Positions 1 to 7,659 are shown, counted from the first letter of the stretch. The stretch is DNA of 64,000 nucleotides from Actinoplanes aureus (GCF_015704865.1 NZ_JADQTO010000009.1:124001-188000), one strand, 5' to 3'. Numbers and translations are program-made. The notes: generated by a model from the sequence alone, not told the origin.

Positions 1-28
1 GATGGCCCGCCAGCGCCGCTAGACGGCT

Positions 29-137
29 TCCGTAGTCAGGCTCTTGTCCGGCCCAACGTAGGTGCTGCCTTGCGGCCGTTGAGACAGCATTGAGCGTGGG
101 CCAAGAAAGATCACCGCTTGGGCACCCTGACTACGGA
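29..137 (-). repeat. Repeat A, copy 1 (109-bp self-complementary element)
   Basis: This copy is bounded by a perfect 12-bp terminal inverted repeat, TCCGTAGTCAGG (29-40) and CCTGACTACGGA (126-137). Read on the minus strand it matches the copies at 1010 and 36615 over most of its length, including the blocks GGCCCA, GCTGTCT, GCAGCACC and TTGGGCCG. The inner blocks are themselves complementary, so the whole unit can fold as one long imperfect hairpin. No ORF or transposase is associated. It could be a MITE-like element, a REP/BIME-type palindrome or a structured RNA; the sequence alone does not decide. Confidence 0.75.
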
Positions 138-144
138 TTTCGGG

Positions 145-247
145 GTACGCGCGACCGGCCGTTCCCGCCGGAACCGGCCCGTCCCCGCTCTCCCAGCGCG
201 AGCCTTCGCTGCCCGGCGCGGCCCCAGCGCGACCGCCGGGAAACAGC
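145..247 (-). repeat. Repeat B, copy 1 (reverse orientation)
   Basis: On the minus strand this reads GCTGTTTCCCGGCGGTCGCG, then GCTGGGGCCG, AGCGAAGGCTCGCGCTGGG, AGAGCGGGGACGGG and ends GGCCGGTCGCGCGTAC. The same blocks in the same order are found at 851-952 and, shortened, at 16873-16953. It abuts repeat A copy 1 with only 7 bp between. Confidence 0.7.
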
Positions 248-328
248 ATCACCGCGGCCGGGCGCGGATCGGGGGGCGAAGCGGACGGGCACCCCGGACA
301 CCCCGCCCCCGGCCCGCCGCCGCCATAA

Positions 329-377
329 CCCCCCCCCGCGGGGGGGGGGGGGGGGGGGGGCCCCCCCCCCCCCCCCC
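329..377. repeat. Poly-C / poly-G / poly-C homopolymer block
   Basis: Nine C, then GC, then 21 consecutive G (340-360) followed directly by 17 C (361-377). Such a perfectly split G/C run is unusual even at 70% GC and resembles the block at 15202-15258. It may be a real extreme hairpin, but a base-calling or assembly artefact at a difficult palindrome is at least as likely. Confidence 0.7.
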
Positions 378-850
378 ACCGCGATCACCCGTCCCCAGCC
401 GCCGATCAGCCACCGCCGACGAAACCGCCCTCCACGACCACCGCGCTACCCGGCGTCACCCCAGACCACCGCCATCACGGCCGCACAAGCGCGCCCCGGC
501 CCCGCCGGGCCCAGCCGGCAGCAACCCACCCGGCCCCTCCTAACGTTCGCCATCGACGGCCAGCCGCCACCAGCCGTCGCCCGCGCACCGCGCGTCGGGC
601 GCAAGTGCCGGCCCGAACTCGCCGCGCTGCGGCCTGGGGCGGCTCGACATCGCCGCGCGCCCCCTTTCCCCTGCCGCCGGGCTCACCCGGCTGGACCGAG
701 CCACCGAGCGACAGTTCCACTCGGTGCCTTACCGCCGGTCGAACCCCGCCCGTGCTTACGTGCGGCCGGCGCACCGGGCTGGCGCCCAACGACGGCCCGG
801 TGTGCGCATGGCCATCACCCGCGCTGGGCTGCGGTTCATGCGCACGGGGC

Positions 851-952
851 GCTGTTTCCCGGCGGTCGCGCTGGGGCCGCAACGGCAGCGAAGGCTCGCG
901 CTGGGAGAGCGGGGACGGGGTCGGCTTCGGCGGGACGGCCGGTCACCCGTAC
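851..952 (+). repeat. Repeat B, copy 2
   Basis: Starts GCTGTTTCCCGGCGGTCGCG and shares GCTGGGGCCGC, GGCAGCGAAGGCTCGCGC, TGGGAGAGCGGGGACGGG and GGCCGGTCACCCGTACCCC with copy 1, in the opposite orientation. With the neighbouring repeat A copy it mirrors 29-247. Confidence 0.7.
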
Positions 953-1009
953 CCCGGAAGGGCGGAACCGGGAAGCGGACCTTGACCACGAAAGTCCGGC
1001 TAGAGAGCT

Positions 1010-1103
1010 TCCGTAGTCAGGGTCCCCAAGCGGTGATCTTGCTGGGCCCACGCTCGATGCTGACTCGAAATCGGCCGCCAGACAGCACCCACGTTGGGCC
1101 GTA
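1010..1103 (+). repeat. Repeat A, copy 2 (right end lost)
   Basis: Begins with the same TCCGTAGTCAGGG terminus and keeps CCCAAGCGGTGATCTT, GGCCCACGCTC, CAGACAGCACCCACGTTGGG. After GGGCCGTACA it departs from the other two copies, so the distal inverted repeat is missing. The divergence falls just before the stop codon of the membrane protein gene at 1112. Confidence 0.7.
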
Positions 1104-1111
1104 CATGGGCT

Positions 1112-1639
1112 CTAGGCGCGACGGGGCGACAGCGTGTAGCTGAACGAGATGGCGAAGTCGATCAGCAGCACGATGCCCCAGGGCGCCATCACGTGCCAGA
1201 TCGGCAGGGCGCGGTCGAGGCCGCCCGCGATCAGGGTGAACAGGGCCAGGATGGCGGCGGCCAGGGCGTATGCCAGGAGGTGCCGGAGCCACTGGCGGCG
1301 TTCGCGGGAAGCGTGCTCGTGCCCGGCGCGGGGTTTCGGCGCGGGGGCCGGGCCGCCGGCGAAGCGGTGGGCGACGCGCTCGTCGGCCCAGCGCATCATC
1401 TGGTGGCCGAAGGCGACCGAGACGCCGAGGTAGATGGCGGCGAGCCCGTGGGCGATGCCGGCCTCCCCGCCGGTGCGCAGGTCGAGCGCGGAGACCACGA
1501 GCAGCAGCACGTCGACCAGCGGCACCGAGACCAGCAACAGCGCGCCGAGGGTGGGGCGGCGCAGCACGTAGCGGGTGAGCAGGCCGGCGAGCAGCAGCAC
1601 CCAGAACCCGATCTCGCACGCGACGATCACCGCGATCAC
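1112..1639 (-). CDS. Multi-pass membrane protein of unknown function
   Basis: The 175-residue product is mostly hydrophobic, with about five membrane segments (near residues 4-22, 30-48, 62-80, 120-142 and 150-168) and one charged loop rich in R, H, P and A near residues 84-116. I do not recognise the family. The GTG start at 1639 is supported by AAGGAG five bases upstream. It is transcribed divergently from the TetR gene at 1706 across a shared palindromic operator, so it is the probable target of that repressor: a small efflux-like or stress membrane protein is possible, but this is inference from position only. Confidence 0.75.
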   Translation of the reverse strand: MIAVIVACEIGFWVLLLAGLLTRYVLRRPTLGALLLVSVPLVDVLLLVVSALDLRTGGEAGIAHGLAAIYLGVSVAFGHQMMRWADERVAHRFAGGPAPAPKPRAGHEHASRERRQWLRHLLAYALAAAILALFTLIAGGLDRALPIWHVMAPWGIVLLIDFAISFSYTLSPRRA

Positions 1640-1655
1640 AATGACTCCTTATTTA

Positions 1656-1693
1656 GCACGGTCGTGTTACAAACCTTTATAACACGATCGTGC
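1656..1693. promoter_or_regulatory. TetR-type operator, 14-bp arms
   Basis: GCACGGTCGTGTTA (1656-1669) and TAACACGATCGTGC (1680-1693) are inverted with one mismatch, separated by 10 AT-rich bases. The palindrome fills the 66-bp gap between two divergent genes and ends 12 bp before the TetR start, which is the usual arrangement for autorepression together with control of the neighbour. Confidence 0.75.
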
Positions 1694-1705
1694 GAGAATG
1701 GCGCC

Positions 1706-2284
1706 ATGCCGAAGGTCGTGGATCATGAGGAGCGCCGGCTGGAGCTGGCCGGTGCGGTCTGGCGGGTGATCGCCCGGGACGGCGTCGCCCAGGTCTCCAT
1801 CCGGACCGTCGCCGCCGAGTCGGGGTGGTCCTCCGGCGCGCTAAGGCATTACTTCGCCACCCGCGACGAGCTGCTCGCCTTCGCCTGCGAGCAGGTGATC
1901 GAGCGGGTCTCCGCACGCATCCGCGACACCCGGCCGGACGGCAGCCCGCGGGAGGCGATCCGCCGGCTGCTGCTGGAGACCATGCCGGTCGACGAGGAAC
2001 GGCACACCGAGGCGTCGATCGCCTTCTCGTTCCTGGCGCTCGGGCTCGGCGACCCGGCGCTGGCCCGGGTGCAGCGCCTGCACCTGACCGGCATGGCCCA
2101 ACTCTGCGAGTCGCTGGTGCCGCACCTCGTGCCGGAGGCCGGCGCGGAGCGGCAGCGCAGCCTGGCCCGCCGCCTGCACGCGGTGGTGGACGGGCTGACC
2201 GTGCACGTCCTGGCCGACCATCTGAGCCCGGCGGAGATGGTCGCCGAGCTGGACGCCTTCCTGGACGAGCTCAGCGCCTCGTGA
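1706..2284 (+). CDS. TetR/AcrR family transcriptional repressor
   Basis: The 192-residue product has an N-terminal TetR helix-turn-helix: residues about 10-55 carry the pattern RLELAGAVWRVIARDG, VSIRTVAAESGWSSGALRHYF and the conserved 'F..R.ELL' helix end. The rest is an all-helical ligand/dimerisation domain of the TetR_C type, length normal. ATG at 1706 was chosen over upstream in-frame starts because those would run through the operator and the divergent gene. It is divergent from the membrane protein at 1639 and its 3' end overlaps the convergent MerR gene by 14 bp. The inducing ligand is unknown. Confidence 0.85.
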   Translation: MPKVVDHEERRLELAGAVWRVIARDGVAQVSIRTVAAESGWSSGALRHYFATRDELLAFACEQVIERVSARIRDTRPDGSPREAIRRLLLETMPVDEERHTEASIAFSFLALGLGDPALARVQRLHLTGMAQLCESLVPHLVPEAGAERQRSLARRLHAVVDGLTVHVLADHLSPAEMVAELDAFLDELSAS

Positions 2285-3026
2285 GCTCGGCGATCCGGGC
2301 CCAGGCCGGCGACGACACGGCGGCCGTCGCGGCGGCCAGCCGGGCGATCGCCGGATCGGGTAGCAGGCCGGACTCGGGTTCGGGGTCGTTCTCGGCGTAC
2401 CAGCGGCGGGTCCGGTCGGCCAGTGCGGGCAGGCGCGGGTCGGCGGGTGACCAGTCGAAGGCGGCGTCGTAGTCGAGGTACAGGGCGCGGAACTCGGGGT
2501 CGGCGATGGCGGCCAGCTTGCCGGCGGCCCAGGCGGCCGCCTGCTCCGGCTCCACGGCCTGCAGCAGGATCCACAGCTCGCGTTCGAGCAGGACGGTCCG
2601 CTCGCTGATCCCGATCTCGCGCAGCCGGTCCAGATAGCCCGCGACCTGCTCGGAGACGAACAGCCGGTCACCGCCCTGGAGCTGGGCGATCCGCTGCCGG
2701 GTCCGGCGGATCTCGGCGGACCGCTGCCGCAGCGCCCGGTCGATCTCGTCGATCGCCGTGCCGAATCGCTCCGGCCCGGCGGCGAGCAGCTCCCGGATCC
2801 GGGCCAGCGGCACTCCGGCCTGCGCCAAGGTTCTGATCTTGACGAGCTGGACGGCGTGCTCCGCGCCGTACCTGCGGTAGCCGGACGTGTCGCGAGGCGG
2901 CTCGGGCAGCAGGCCGCGATCGTGATAGGTCCGCACCGCCTTGATGGTCACGCCGGCATAGCCGGCGAGCTGACCGATGGTCAGCAGGTGCCTGCCACCG
3001 GCCGGCTCGTCGCTCATGGACCGCAT
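2271..3026 (-). CDS. MerR family transcriptional regulator
   Basis: A 251-residue MerR protein. Residues about 15-80 give the winged helix: TIGQLAGYAGVTIKAVRTYHDRGLLPEP followed by YRRYGAEHAVQLVKIRTLAQAGVPLARIRELL. A long coiled segment follows (residues 95-120), then a helical C-terminal domain without the metal-binding cysteines of metal-sensing MerR proteins, so an organic ligand or antibiotic sensor is more likely. ATG at 3026 or 3017 could start it. It lies 4 bp after the serine hydrolase gene, evidently the same transcript, and the MerR-type promoter upstream of that gene (4408-4428) is its likely own target. Confidence 0.85.
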   Translation of the reverse strand: MRSMSDEPAGGRHLLTIGQLAGYAGVTIKAVRTYHDRGLLPEPPRDTSGYRRYGAEHAVQLVKIRTLAQAGVPLARIRELLAAGPERFGTAIDEIDRALRQRSAEIRRTRQRIAQLQGGDRLFVSEQVAGYLDRLREIGISERTVLLERELWILLQAVEPEQAAAWAAGKLAAIADPEFRALYLDYDAAFDWSPADPRLPALADRTRRWYAENDPEPESGLLPDPAIARLAAATAAVSSPAWARIAELTRR

Positions 3027-3030
3027 GGTG

Positions 3031-4392
3031 TCAGACCGGCGTACGCCGGGTCATCCGGCCGCCGGAGCATCGGTACGCCGCCCCGCCGTGATACGACACC
3101 AGATAGTGCGGCGACAACCCGTCCAGCGGGATCCCGGCCGGAGCGAACAGATCCTTGCCGACCGGCACGTAACGCATCGGCGGCACGGTGAACGCACCAC
3201 CCACGAAGCCGGTGAAGACGCGCTCCTGAGCCTCGTCGGCCGGCTCGTAGGTCACCAGCTCCTCCAACTCGCCGTCCACGACGCGCACGTCGACGCGCAG
3301 CTGGTTCGAGCGGTACGTCCCGGCGTACGGCTGGAGATCGACGGTCTGCGGCGTGTAGGCCGGCGTCTCCACCGCGCCGAACTGTCCGGCGAGCCAGTGC
3401 AGCAGCTCGTCGTGCAGGGTCAGAGCCTGCGGATCGTTGCCGTACGCGGCGAAGACCAGATCGTGCTCGGGCATGACGGCCAGCACCGCGACACCGCCGG
3501 GCGAGGCGCCGGACATGGTCAGCACGGTGGTGCCGCCGAGGGTCTCGATCAGCCAGCCGAGACCGACCGGGGACGTGCCGGGCGTACCCATGTCGTGGGT
3601 GACGGTCCGCATGAGCTCGACCGACTCCGCCGACAAGAGGCCGGCACCGAGATGGGCCCGGCCGAAGGCGAGCAGATCCTCGATGCTGCCGATCGCTGTG
3701 CCGCCGGCGGGCGCCCACGTCTGCGGCAGCATGAACATCCCGGTCGGCCGGGCGGCACCGCCGGCCGGATCGGGAAAGTGCCCGATCGCGGTGGAGCGCA
3801 GGATGGCCTGCTCGGCGGAGGTGCACGCATCGGCCATGCCGGCGGCCGCGAAGACGTCGCGTTCGAGCAGCTCGTGGTAGCTCAGCCCGGTCACCACCTC
3901 CAGCAGCCGGCCGGCGACGATCATGCCGCCGTTGGAGTAGCTGATCCGCTCGCCCGGCTCGAAGAGGACGCCGCACTCACGGCCGAGCCGCTCCACATAG
4001 ATCTTGAGGGCGTCCCGGCCGGCGTCGCCCGGGAAGAACAGGTCGGCGTCGATCCCGCTGCTGTGCGACAGCAGGTGCCGGACGAGGATCTTCTCGGCGG
4101 CGCCGGGCGTCGCGAGCCGGAACTCCGGCAGGTAGCCGACGACGGGCGCGTCGAGGGCGAGGACACCGCGCTCGACCTGCTGGAGAACCAGCGTCGTGGT
4201 CATGATCTTCGTGATGGAACCGAACAGGAAACCGGTGTCCTGACGCATCGGCGCCCCGGTGGCGGCGTTCGCGACGCCGTGTGCGATCACGGCCTGCTCG
4301 CCGTTGCGGTAGACGCCGGCGAGGAAACCGGGAACCTGGGTGGCCTCGCAGAAGGCGGCGGCCCGGTCGCTGATGTGTGCGATCTCGTTCAT
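3031..4392 (-). CDS. Serine hydrolase, beta-lactamase/penicillin-binding fold (class C-like)
   Basis: The 453-residue product fits the beta-lactamase/transpeptidase-like family that includes esterases and D-aminopeptidases. The nucleophile motif SxxK is S59-I-T-K62 (in FLFGSITKIMTT) and a YSN motif appears near residue 150 (ERISYSNGG). The third KTG/HxG motif appears only as MSGASPGG, so true beta-lactam hydrolysis is doubtful. No signal peptide is visible, suggesting a cytoplasmic esterase-like enzyme. A C-terminal lipocalin-like beta domain probably follows residue about 340. ATG at 4392 is preferred to the TTG at 4431 because the latter lies inside the promoter palindrome. It is co-transcribed with merR. 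Confidence 0.8.
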   Translation of the reverse strand: MNEIAHISDRAAAFCEATQVPGFLAGVYRNGEQAVIAHGVANAATGAPMRQDTGFLFGSITKIMTTTLVLQQVERGVLALDAPVVGYLPEFRLATPGAAEKILVRHLLSHSSGIDADLFFPGDAGRDALKIYVERLGRECGVLFEPGERISYSNGGMIVAGRLLEVVTGLSYHELLERDVFAAAGMADACTSAEQAILRSTAIGHFPDPAGGAARPTGMFMLPQTWAPAGGTAIGSIEDLLAFGRAHLGAGLLSAESVELMRTVTHDMGTPGTSPVGLGWLIETLGGTTVLTMSGASPGGVAVLAVMPEHDLVFAAYGNDPQALTLHDELLHWLAGQFGAVETPAYTPQTVDLQPYAGTYRSNQLRVDVRVVDGELEELVTYEPADEAQERVFTGFVGGAFTVPPMRYVPVGKDLFAPAGIPLDGLSPHYLVSYHGGAAYRCSGGRMTRRTPV

Positions 4393-4399
4393 GCCGTAG

Positions 4400-4431
4400 A
4401 TCGTCGAACCTTGCCCCAGGGGCAAGGTCAA
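4400..4431 (-). promoter_or_regulatory. MerR-type promoter/operator
   Basis: A perfect 21-bp palindrome ACCTTGCCCCAGGGGCAAGGT spans 4408-4428. On the minus strand a TTGACC -35 box (4431-4426) runs straight into it, and a weak GACGAT/CGACGA -10 lies 19-20 bp on. An over-long spacer filled by a dyad is the hallmark of promoters activated by MerR proteins. The hydrolase ATG is 15 bp beyond, so the message is nearly leaderless. Confidence 0.75.
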
Positions 4432-5213
4432 GCCCGCTGTTCGGCCGGCCCGGTGAAGTAGGCGGCGCTCTCCGCGTCCGCCGGGTAGTACGACTCGATC
4501 GCGACCTCGTCCAGGGTGATGTCCATCGGCGTGCCGAAGGTGGTGATGGTCGAGAAGAGCCGCAGCTCCCGTCCGCCGACGCGCAGGATCATCGGGATCA
4601 CCACGTCGGCTTCGACGCGCTCACCCGCCGTGGCCCCGGATCCCGGCGCCAGCAGTTCCTCGTAGAGTGCGGTGAGTTCGGGGTCGGGCGCGGTGGCCAG
4701 CTGGCGCCCGATCCGGGTACGGAACACCGCCCGCACGTCACCCAGGTTGACGACCATCGGCGCGAACCCGCGCGGGTCCAGTCCCAGCCGTACCAGGTTG
4801 ACCGGCGGCCGCAGCAGGACCGGATCCACCTGGGCCAGGAACGGGTCGACGGCCCGGTTGGTCATGACGATGTTCCACCGGCGATCGAAGACCAGCGCCG
4901 GGAAGGGCTCGTGGGCGTGCAGCACCCGGCGGACCGCGTCGTGGGCCGCCGACATCGCCCGATCGTCCAGCGGGCGTTCCGCGTACCGGGGTGCGAAGCC
5001 GGCGGCCAGCAACAGCCGGTTGCGATCACGCAACGGCACATGGAGCTGATCCGCGAGACGCAGGATCATCTCAGCGCTCGGCCGGGACTTACCGGTCTCG
5101 ACCAGGCTGACGTGCCGGGCCGAGACGTCGGCCGCGATGGCCAGGTCCAGCTGGCTCAGCCCGCGCCGGTGGCGCCACTGGCGCAACAGCTCACCCACCG
5201 TGTACACGGTCAC
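4428..5213 (-). CDS. XRE-family regulator with MmyB-like ligand-binding domain
   Basis: The 261-residue product has an N-terminal helix-turn-helix of the Cro/CI type (residues 5-60; LRQWRHRRGLSQLDLAIAADVSARHVSLVETGKSRPS) and a C-terminal PAS-like MmyB domain (residues 90-250; FPALVFDRRWNIVMTNRA). Proteins of this architecture sit beside small oxidoreductases or SnoaL-like proteins in actinomycetes and bind a hydrophobic ligand. The start is GTG at 5213. It is divergent from the SnoaL-like gene at 5295; a possible operator TGAA-N7-TTCA lies at 5244-5258. The stop codon overlaps the edge of the MerR promoter. Confidence 0.85.
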   Translation of the reverse strand: MTVYTVGELLRQWRHRRGLSQLDLAIAADVSARHVSLVETGKSRPSAEMILRLADQLHVPLRDRNRLLLAAGFAPRYAERPLDDRAMSAAHDAVRRVLHAHEPFPALVFDRRWNIVMTNRAVDPFLAQVDPVLLRPPVNLVRLGLDPRGFAPMVVNLGDVRAVFRTRIGRQLATAPDPELTALYEELLAPGSGATAGERVEADVVIPMILRVGGRELRLFSTITTFGTPMDITLDEVAIESYYPADAESAAYFTGPAEQRA

Positions 5214-5243
5214 GAAGCGTACTCATCGCCGCGCCGGACGCTA

Positions 5244-5258
5244 TGAAATGCGAGTTCA
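5244..5258. promoter_or_regulatory. Possible operator between XRE and SnoaL-like genes
   Basis: TGAAATGCGAGTTCA has 4-bp inverted ends TGAA/TTCA and sits in the 81-bp divergent intergenic space. The dyad is short, so the assignment is weak. Confidence 0.3.
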
Positions 5259-5294
5259 TCGACAACGCGAGCGCACGCCGAAACACTGCGTCAC

Positions 5295-5681
5295 ATGACA
5301 ACGGAGAACAAGGCCATCGTCGAGCGGGCGCTGACCGGACTGCTCGAGACCGGCGACGTCGGCGCGCTCGCCCCGTTCCTCAGCGACGACTTCGTCCACC
5401 ACCGGCCGGGCGGCATCACCTCGACCAGACAGGAGTGGCTCGCACTCGTACGCGACGCGCTGGTGCCGCTGGCCGGCATGCGGGTCGAGATCCTGCGGCT
5501 GCTGGCCGACGGCGATCACGTCGTGATGCACTCCCGGCGCCGGCTGCCCGGCGGCCCGGAGATCACAGTCGTCGACATCTGGCGGCTCGACGCCGGGTTG
5601 ATCAGCGAGGCGTGGGAGATCATCGAGCCGGACGCCCAGGCGGCCGCCAATCTGACGTGGTGGGACCCGGCGTACCAATAG
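5295..5681 (+). CDS. SnoaL-like/NTF2-fold protein
   Basis: The 128-residue product has the size and pattern of the SnoaL/NTF2-like fold: an N-terminal helix (MTTENKAIVERALTGLLETGD), then DDFVHHRPG, a central helix with WLALVRDALVPLAGMRVEI, and the strands DHVVMHSRRRLPGG and ITVVDIWRLDAGLISEAWEI. Members act as small-molecule isomerases, cyclases or orphan binding proteins; the substrate cannot be told here. It stands alone, divergent from the MmyB-domain regulator at 5213, which probably controls it. Confidence 0.75.
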   Translation: MTTENKAIVERALTGLLETGDVGALAPFLSDDFVHHRPGGITSTRQEWLALVRDALVPLAGMRVEILRLLADGDHVVMHSRRRLPGGPEITVVDIWRLDAGLISEAWEIIEPDAQAAANLTWWDPAYQ

Positions 5682-5759
5682 GCCGGAGCGGGGCTGCGTC
5701 ATCGCGCGGGGTCGAATACCGTGATGCTCGTCTATGCACGAGTGACCACGGGGGTCCAG

Positions 5760-6170
5760 ATGAAGACCATTTCACGACGTATCGGCGCGCTGATCGGCGC
5801 TGTCCTGCTCGGTGCCGGCACGGCGCTCGCCGGCGCCGCACCCGCACAGGCCGGATACGGCGGCGGCTGCCGTAACTGGACGAGCGGCAGCTGGCAGATC
5901 GGCGCCTGCATCAGCGAGAACGGCGGATACTTCTACCCCGACTTCTACGTCAACGCCATGCCGTCGCAGGGGATCAACTGCTACATCGCGTTCGGCATCC
6001 GGTACACGATCAACGGCAGCACGACCACCTCGTTCTTCGACACCGAGCCGTGCACGACCGGGCATCACGGGCCGGAGGAGTGGCAGGGACTCCGCGGCGT
6101 CAGATACCAGGCCGTCGTCCGGCCGGTGTACGTGTCGACCTCCATGACCAGCCCGGTCGCGTGGTACTGA
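5760..6170 (+). CDS. Small secreted protein with four cysteines
   Basis: A 136-residue protein with a clear Sec signal peptide: charged MKTISRR, hydrophobic core IGALIGAVLLGAGTALAG, and an AxA site at PAQA-G near residues 29-31. The mature part of about 105 residues is rich in Y, G, T and S with four cysteines (in GGGCRNW, IGACISE, INCYIAF and EPCTTGH), which could form two disulfides. I do not recognise the family. The in-frame TTG/ATG at 5721 would precede the signal peptide unnaturally, so ATG at 5760 was chosen. It appears monocistronic. Confidence 0.75.
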   Translation: MKTISRRIGALIGAVLLGAGTALAGAAPAQAGYGGGCRNWTSGSWQIGACISENGGYFYPDFYVNAMPSQGINCYIAFGIRYTINGSTTTSFFDTEPCTTGHHGPEEWQGLRGVRYQAVVRPVYVSTSMTSPVAWY

Positions 6171-6215
6171 GCCGACTCGCGGTTTCGGGGGCGGCCTGCC
6201 GGGAACCTGAGCATC

Positions 6216-6572
6216 ATGTTCCCGGCAGAGAACCTGCGCGACTGGCGCGGCGAGAAGGTCATTGATCCCGAGGGCGACAAGATCGGCGACCTGGAGGCGG
6301 TGTACGTCGACACCGCCACCGACGAACCGTCGTTCATCACGGTACGAGTCGGTTTCATGGGCCGGCACCGGCTCGTCTTCGTCCCGGTCGCCGGCGCCAC
6401 CGTGCTGCCGAGCGCCGTGCGTGTGCGTTACGACAAGAAGCTGGTCGGCGACGCACCCACGATCGACACCGACGGCGAGCTCACCGCCGCCGACGAGCCG
6501 CGGGTCTTCGCCCACTACCAGCTGCCCTACGTCACCGGCGCGGCCGGTGAGCGGCGCCTGGCCCGACGCTGA
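6216..6572 (+). CDS. PRC-barrel domain protein
   Basis: The 118-residue product carries a PRC-barrel: residues 8-80 contain DWRGEKVIDPEGDKIGDLEAVYVDTAT, then PSFITVRVGFMGRHRLVFVPVAGATV, the usual strand pattern. PRC-barrel proteins of actinomycetes are small cytoplasmic proteins linked to stress response or RNA/photosynthetic complex assembly, function often unknown. No partner is obvious. Its last 41 bp overlap the convergent HxlR gene tail-to-tail. Confidence 0.8.
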   Translation: MFPAENLRDWRGEKVIDPEGDKIGDLEAVYVDTATDEPSFITVRVGFMGRHRLVFVPVAGATVLPSAVRVRYDKKLVGDAPTIDTDGELTAADEPRVFAHYQLPYVTGAAGERRLARR

Positions 6573-7056
6573 GCCGCTGGGCGATCAGCATGGTGCCCGG
6601 GCCGGGCCGTCCGCCGGGACCGGGCACCGGTGCCAGATCCTCGGCCCGGAGCGGCTCTCCGCACTCCGAGCAGGTGACCCGCGGTGTGCACACGTGTCCG
6701 CACGTGCGGTGCCGTACGCCGAGCGGCGGCCCACCGTCCGGGGTCGCCCATCGATCACCCCAGGCCATCAGGGTCAGCAGGATCGGGACCAGTTCCCGCC
6801 CGGCGCCGGTCAGCAGGTAGCGGTCTCGCGGCGGCCGCTCCTGGTATCGCTCGCGCCGCACCACCCCGCCGGTGACGAGCTTGTCCAGGCGGCTAGTCAG
6901 CAGGTTCCGGGAGATGCCCAGGTCGCTGACGAGGTCGTCGAAGCGGTCCACGCCGAGGTAGAGGTCGCGCAGCACGAGCGGTGACCACCAGTCACCGACG
7001 ACCTCCAGCGTGCGGGCCAGTGAGCACTGCATCTCGGCGAAGCTGGTCTGTCGCAT
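6532..7056 (-). CDS. HxlR family transcriptional regulator with C-terminal zinc-ribbon-like tail
   Basis: A 174-residue HxlR-type winged helix: conserved Cys11 in MQCSLARTLEVVGDWWSPLVLRDL, then DDLVSDLGISRNLLTSRLDKLV and a wing with RERYQERPPRDRYLLT. After the DNA-binding domain the tail holds CGHVC and CSECG (residues about 118-135), a possible metal-binding ribbon found in a subset of actinobacterial HxlR proteins. It is divergent from the NTF2-like gene at 7109, its probable target; the short gap of 52 bp leaves room for one operator. Confidence 0.85.
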   Translation of the reverse strand: MRQTSFAEMQCSLARTLEVVGDWWSPLVLRDLYLGVDRFDDLVSDLGISRNLLTSRLDKLVTGGVVRRERYQERPPRDRYLLTGAGRELVPILLTLMAWGDRWATPDGGPPLGVRHRTCGHVCTPRVTCSECGEPLRAEDLAPVPGPGGRPGPGTMLIAQRLSVGPGAAHRPRR

Positions 7057-7108
7057 GCCTCGAGCCTAGAGGGTTGCAGTATTGAACTCACCATGGCAGC
7101 TTGAGGAA

Positions 7109-7603
7109 ATGGACGCGACATATCCCTTCATCGATCAATGGCGGGCGGCCAGTGAGGCACGCGACGCCACCGAGGCCGCAGCCGCCCTGGCCGAGGACGT
7201 GCGGCTGATCTCACCGATCACCGAACAGTTCCGGTTCCAGGGCCGCAAACAGGTGCAGGACCTGCTCGAGGTGGCCCTGGACGCCCTCGAGTCGATCAAG
7301 TTCACCGATCAGGTCGCCGACGGCGACACCGTCGCGCTCTTCTACGAGGCCACGGTCGACCGGACACGGATCTTCGAGGCACAGCGGCTGCGCCTCGACG
7401 CCACCGGCCGGATCAGCGAGATCACCCTCTACATCCGGCCGTTGCCGGCGCTGACCAAGCTGATGAGCCGGCTCGGCCCCGAGCTGGCCCGGCGCAACGG
7501 GCAGCCCGGGCTGGCCCGGGTCATCCCGATCGCCAGCGGCATGCTGCACGCCATGGCCGACGGCGGCGAGCGCAATTTCATGCCGCGAGCCGCGCCTCGC
7601 TGA
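7109..7603 (+). CDS. NTF2-like/SnoaL-like protein
   Basis: The product of 164 residues (ATG at 7109, with GAGGA close upstream) has an NTF2-like fold: WRAASEARDATEAAAALAEDVRLISPI, RFQGRKQVQDLLEVALDAL, DTVALFYEATVDRTRIFEAQ and a terminal strand RISEITLYIRPLPAL. A longer C-terminal helix follows. A TTG at 7082 could extend it by nine residues. Such proteins beside HxlR regulators are usually regulated small-molecule-handling proteins of unknown substrate. It is divergent from the HxlR gene. Confidence 0.75.
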   Translation: MDATYPFIDQWRAASEARDATEAAAALAEDVRLISPITEQFRFQGRKQVQDLLEVALDALESIKFTDQVADGDTVALFYEATVDRTRIFEAQRLRLDATGRISEITLYIRPLPALTKLMSRLGPELARRNGQPGLARVIPIASGMLHAMADGGERNFMPRAAPR

Positions 7604-7659
7604 CGGATTTACTCTCGGGTTGGCCGCTCCCGTGCCGATATGATCCGCGGGGAGGGTCG

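Larger units (their letters stand above)
1..1111. other. Intergenic region with mirrored repeats, no convincing gene
   Basis: The open frames here are long on both strands only because the DNA is extremely GC-rich and stop-poor; their translations are proline/arginine/glycine-rich without domain character. What the region does hold is repeat A reversed (29-137), repeat B reversed (145-247), a poly-G/poly-C block (329-377), repeat B forward (851-952) and a truncated repeat A forward (1010-1103). A 9-bp inverted repeat GTGCGCATG/CATGCGCAC lies at 802-810 and 837-845. I recognise nothing else in 378-800. Confidence 0.6.

Noticed and set aside
90..1016. 308-codon open frame on the plus strand
   Set aside because: P/R/G-rich translation without domains, spans the repeats and the homopolymer block; a by-product of very high GC.
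3031..4392. True beta-lactam resistance enzyme
   Set aside because: SxxK and YSN are present but the KTG/HxG motif is not canonical and there is no export signal.
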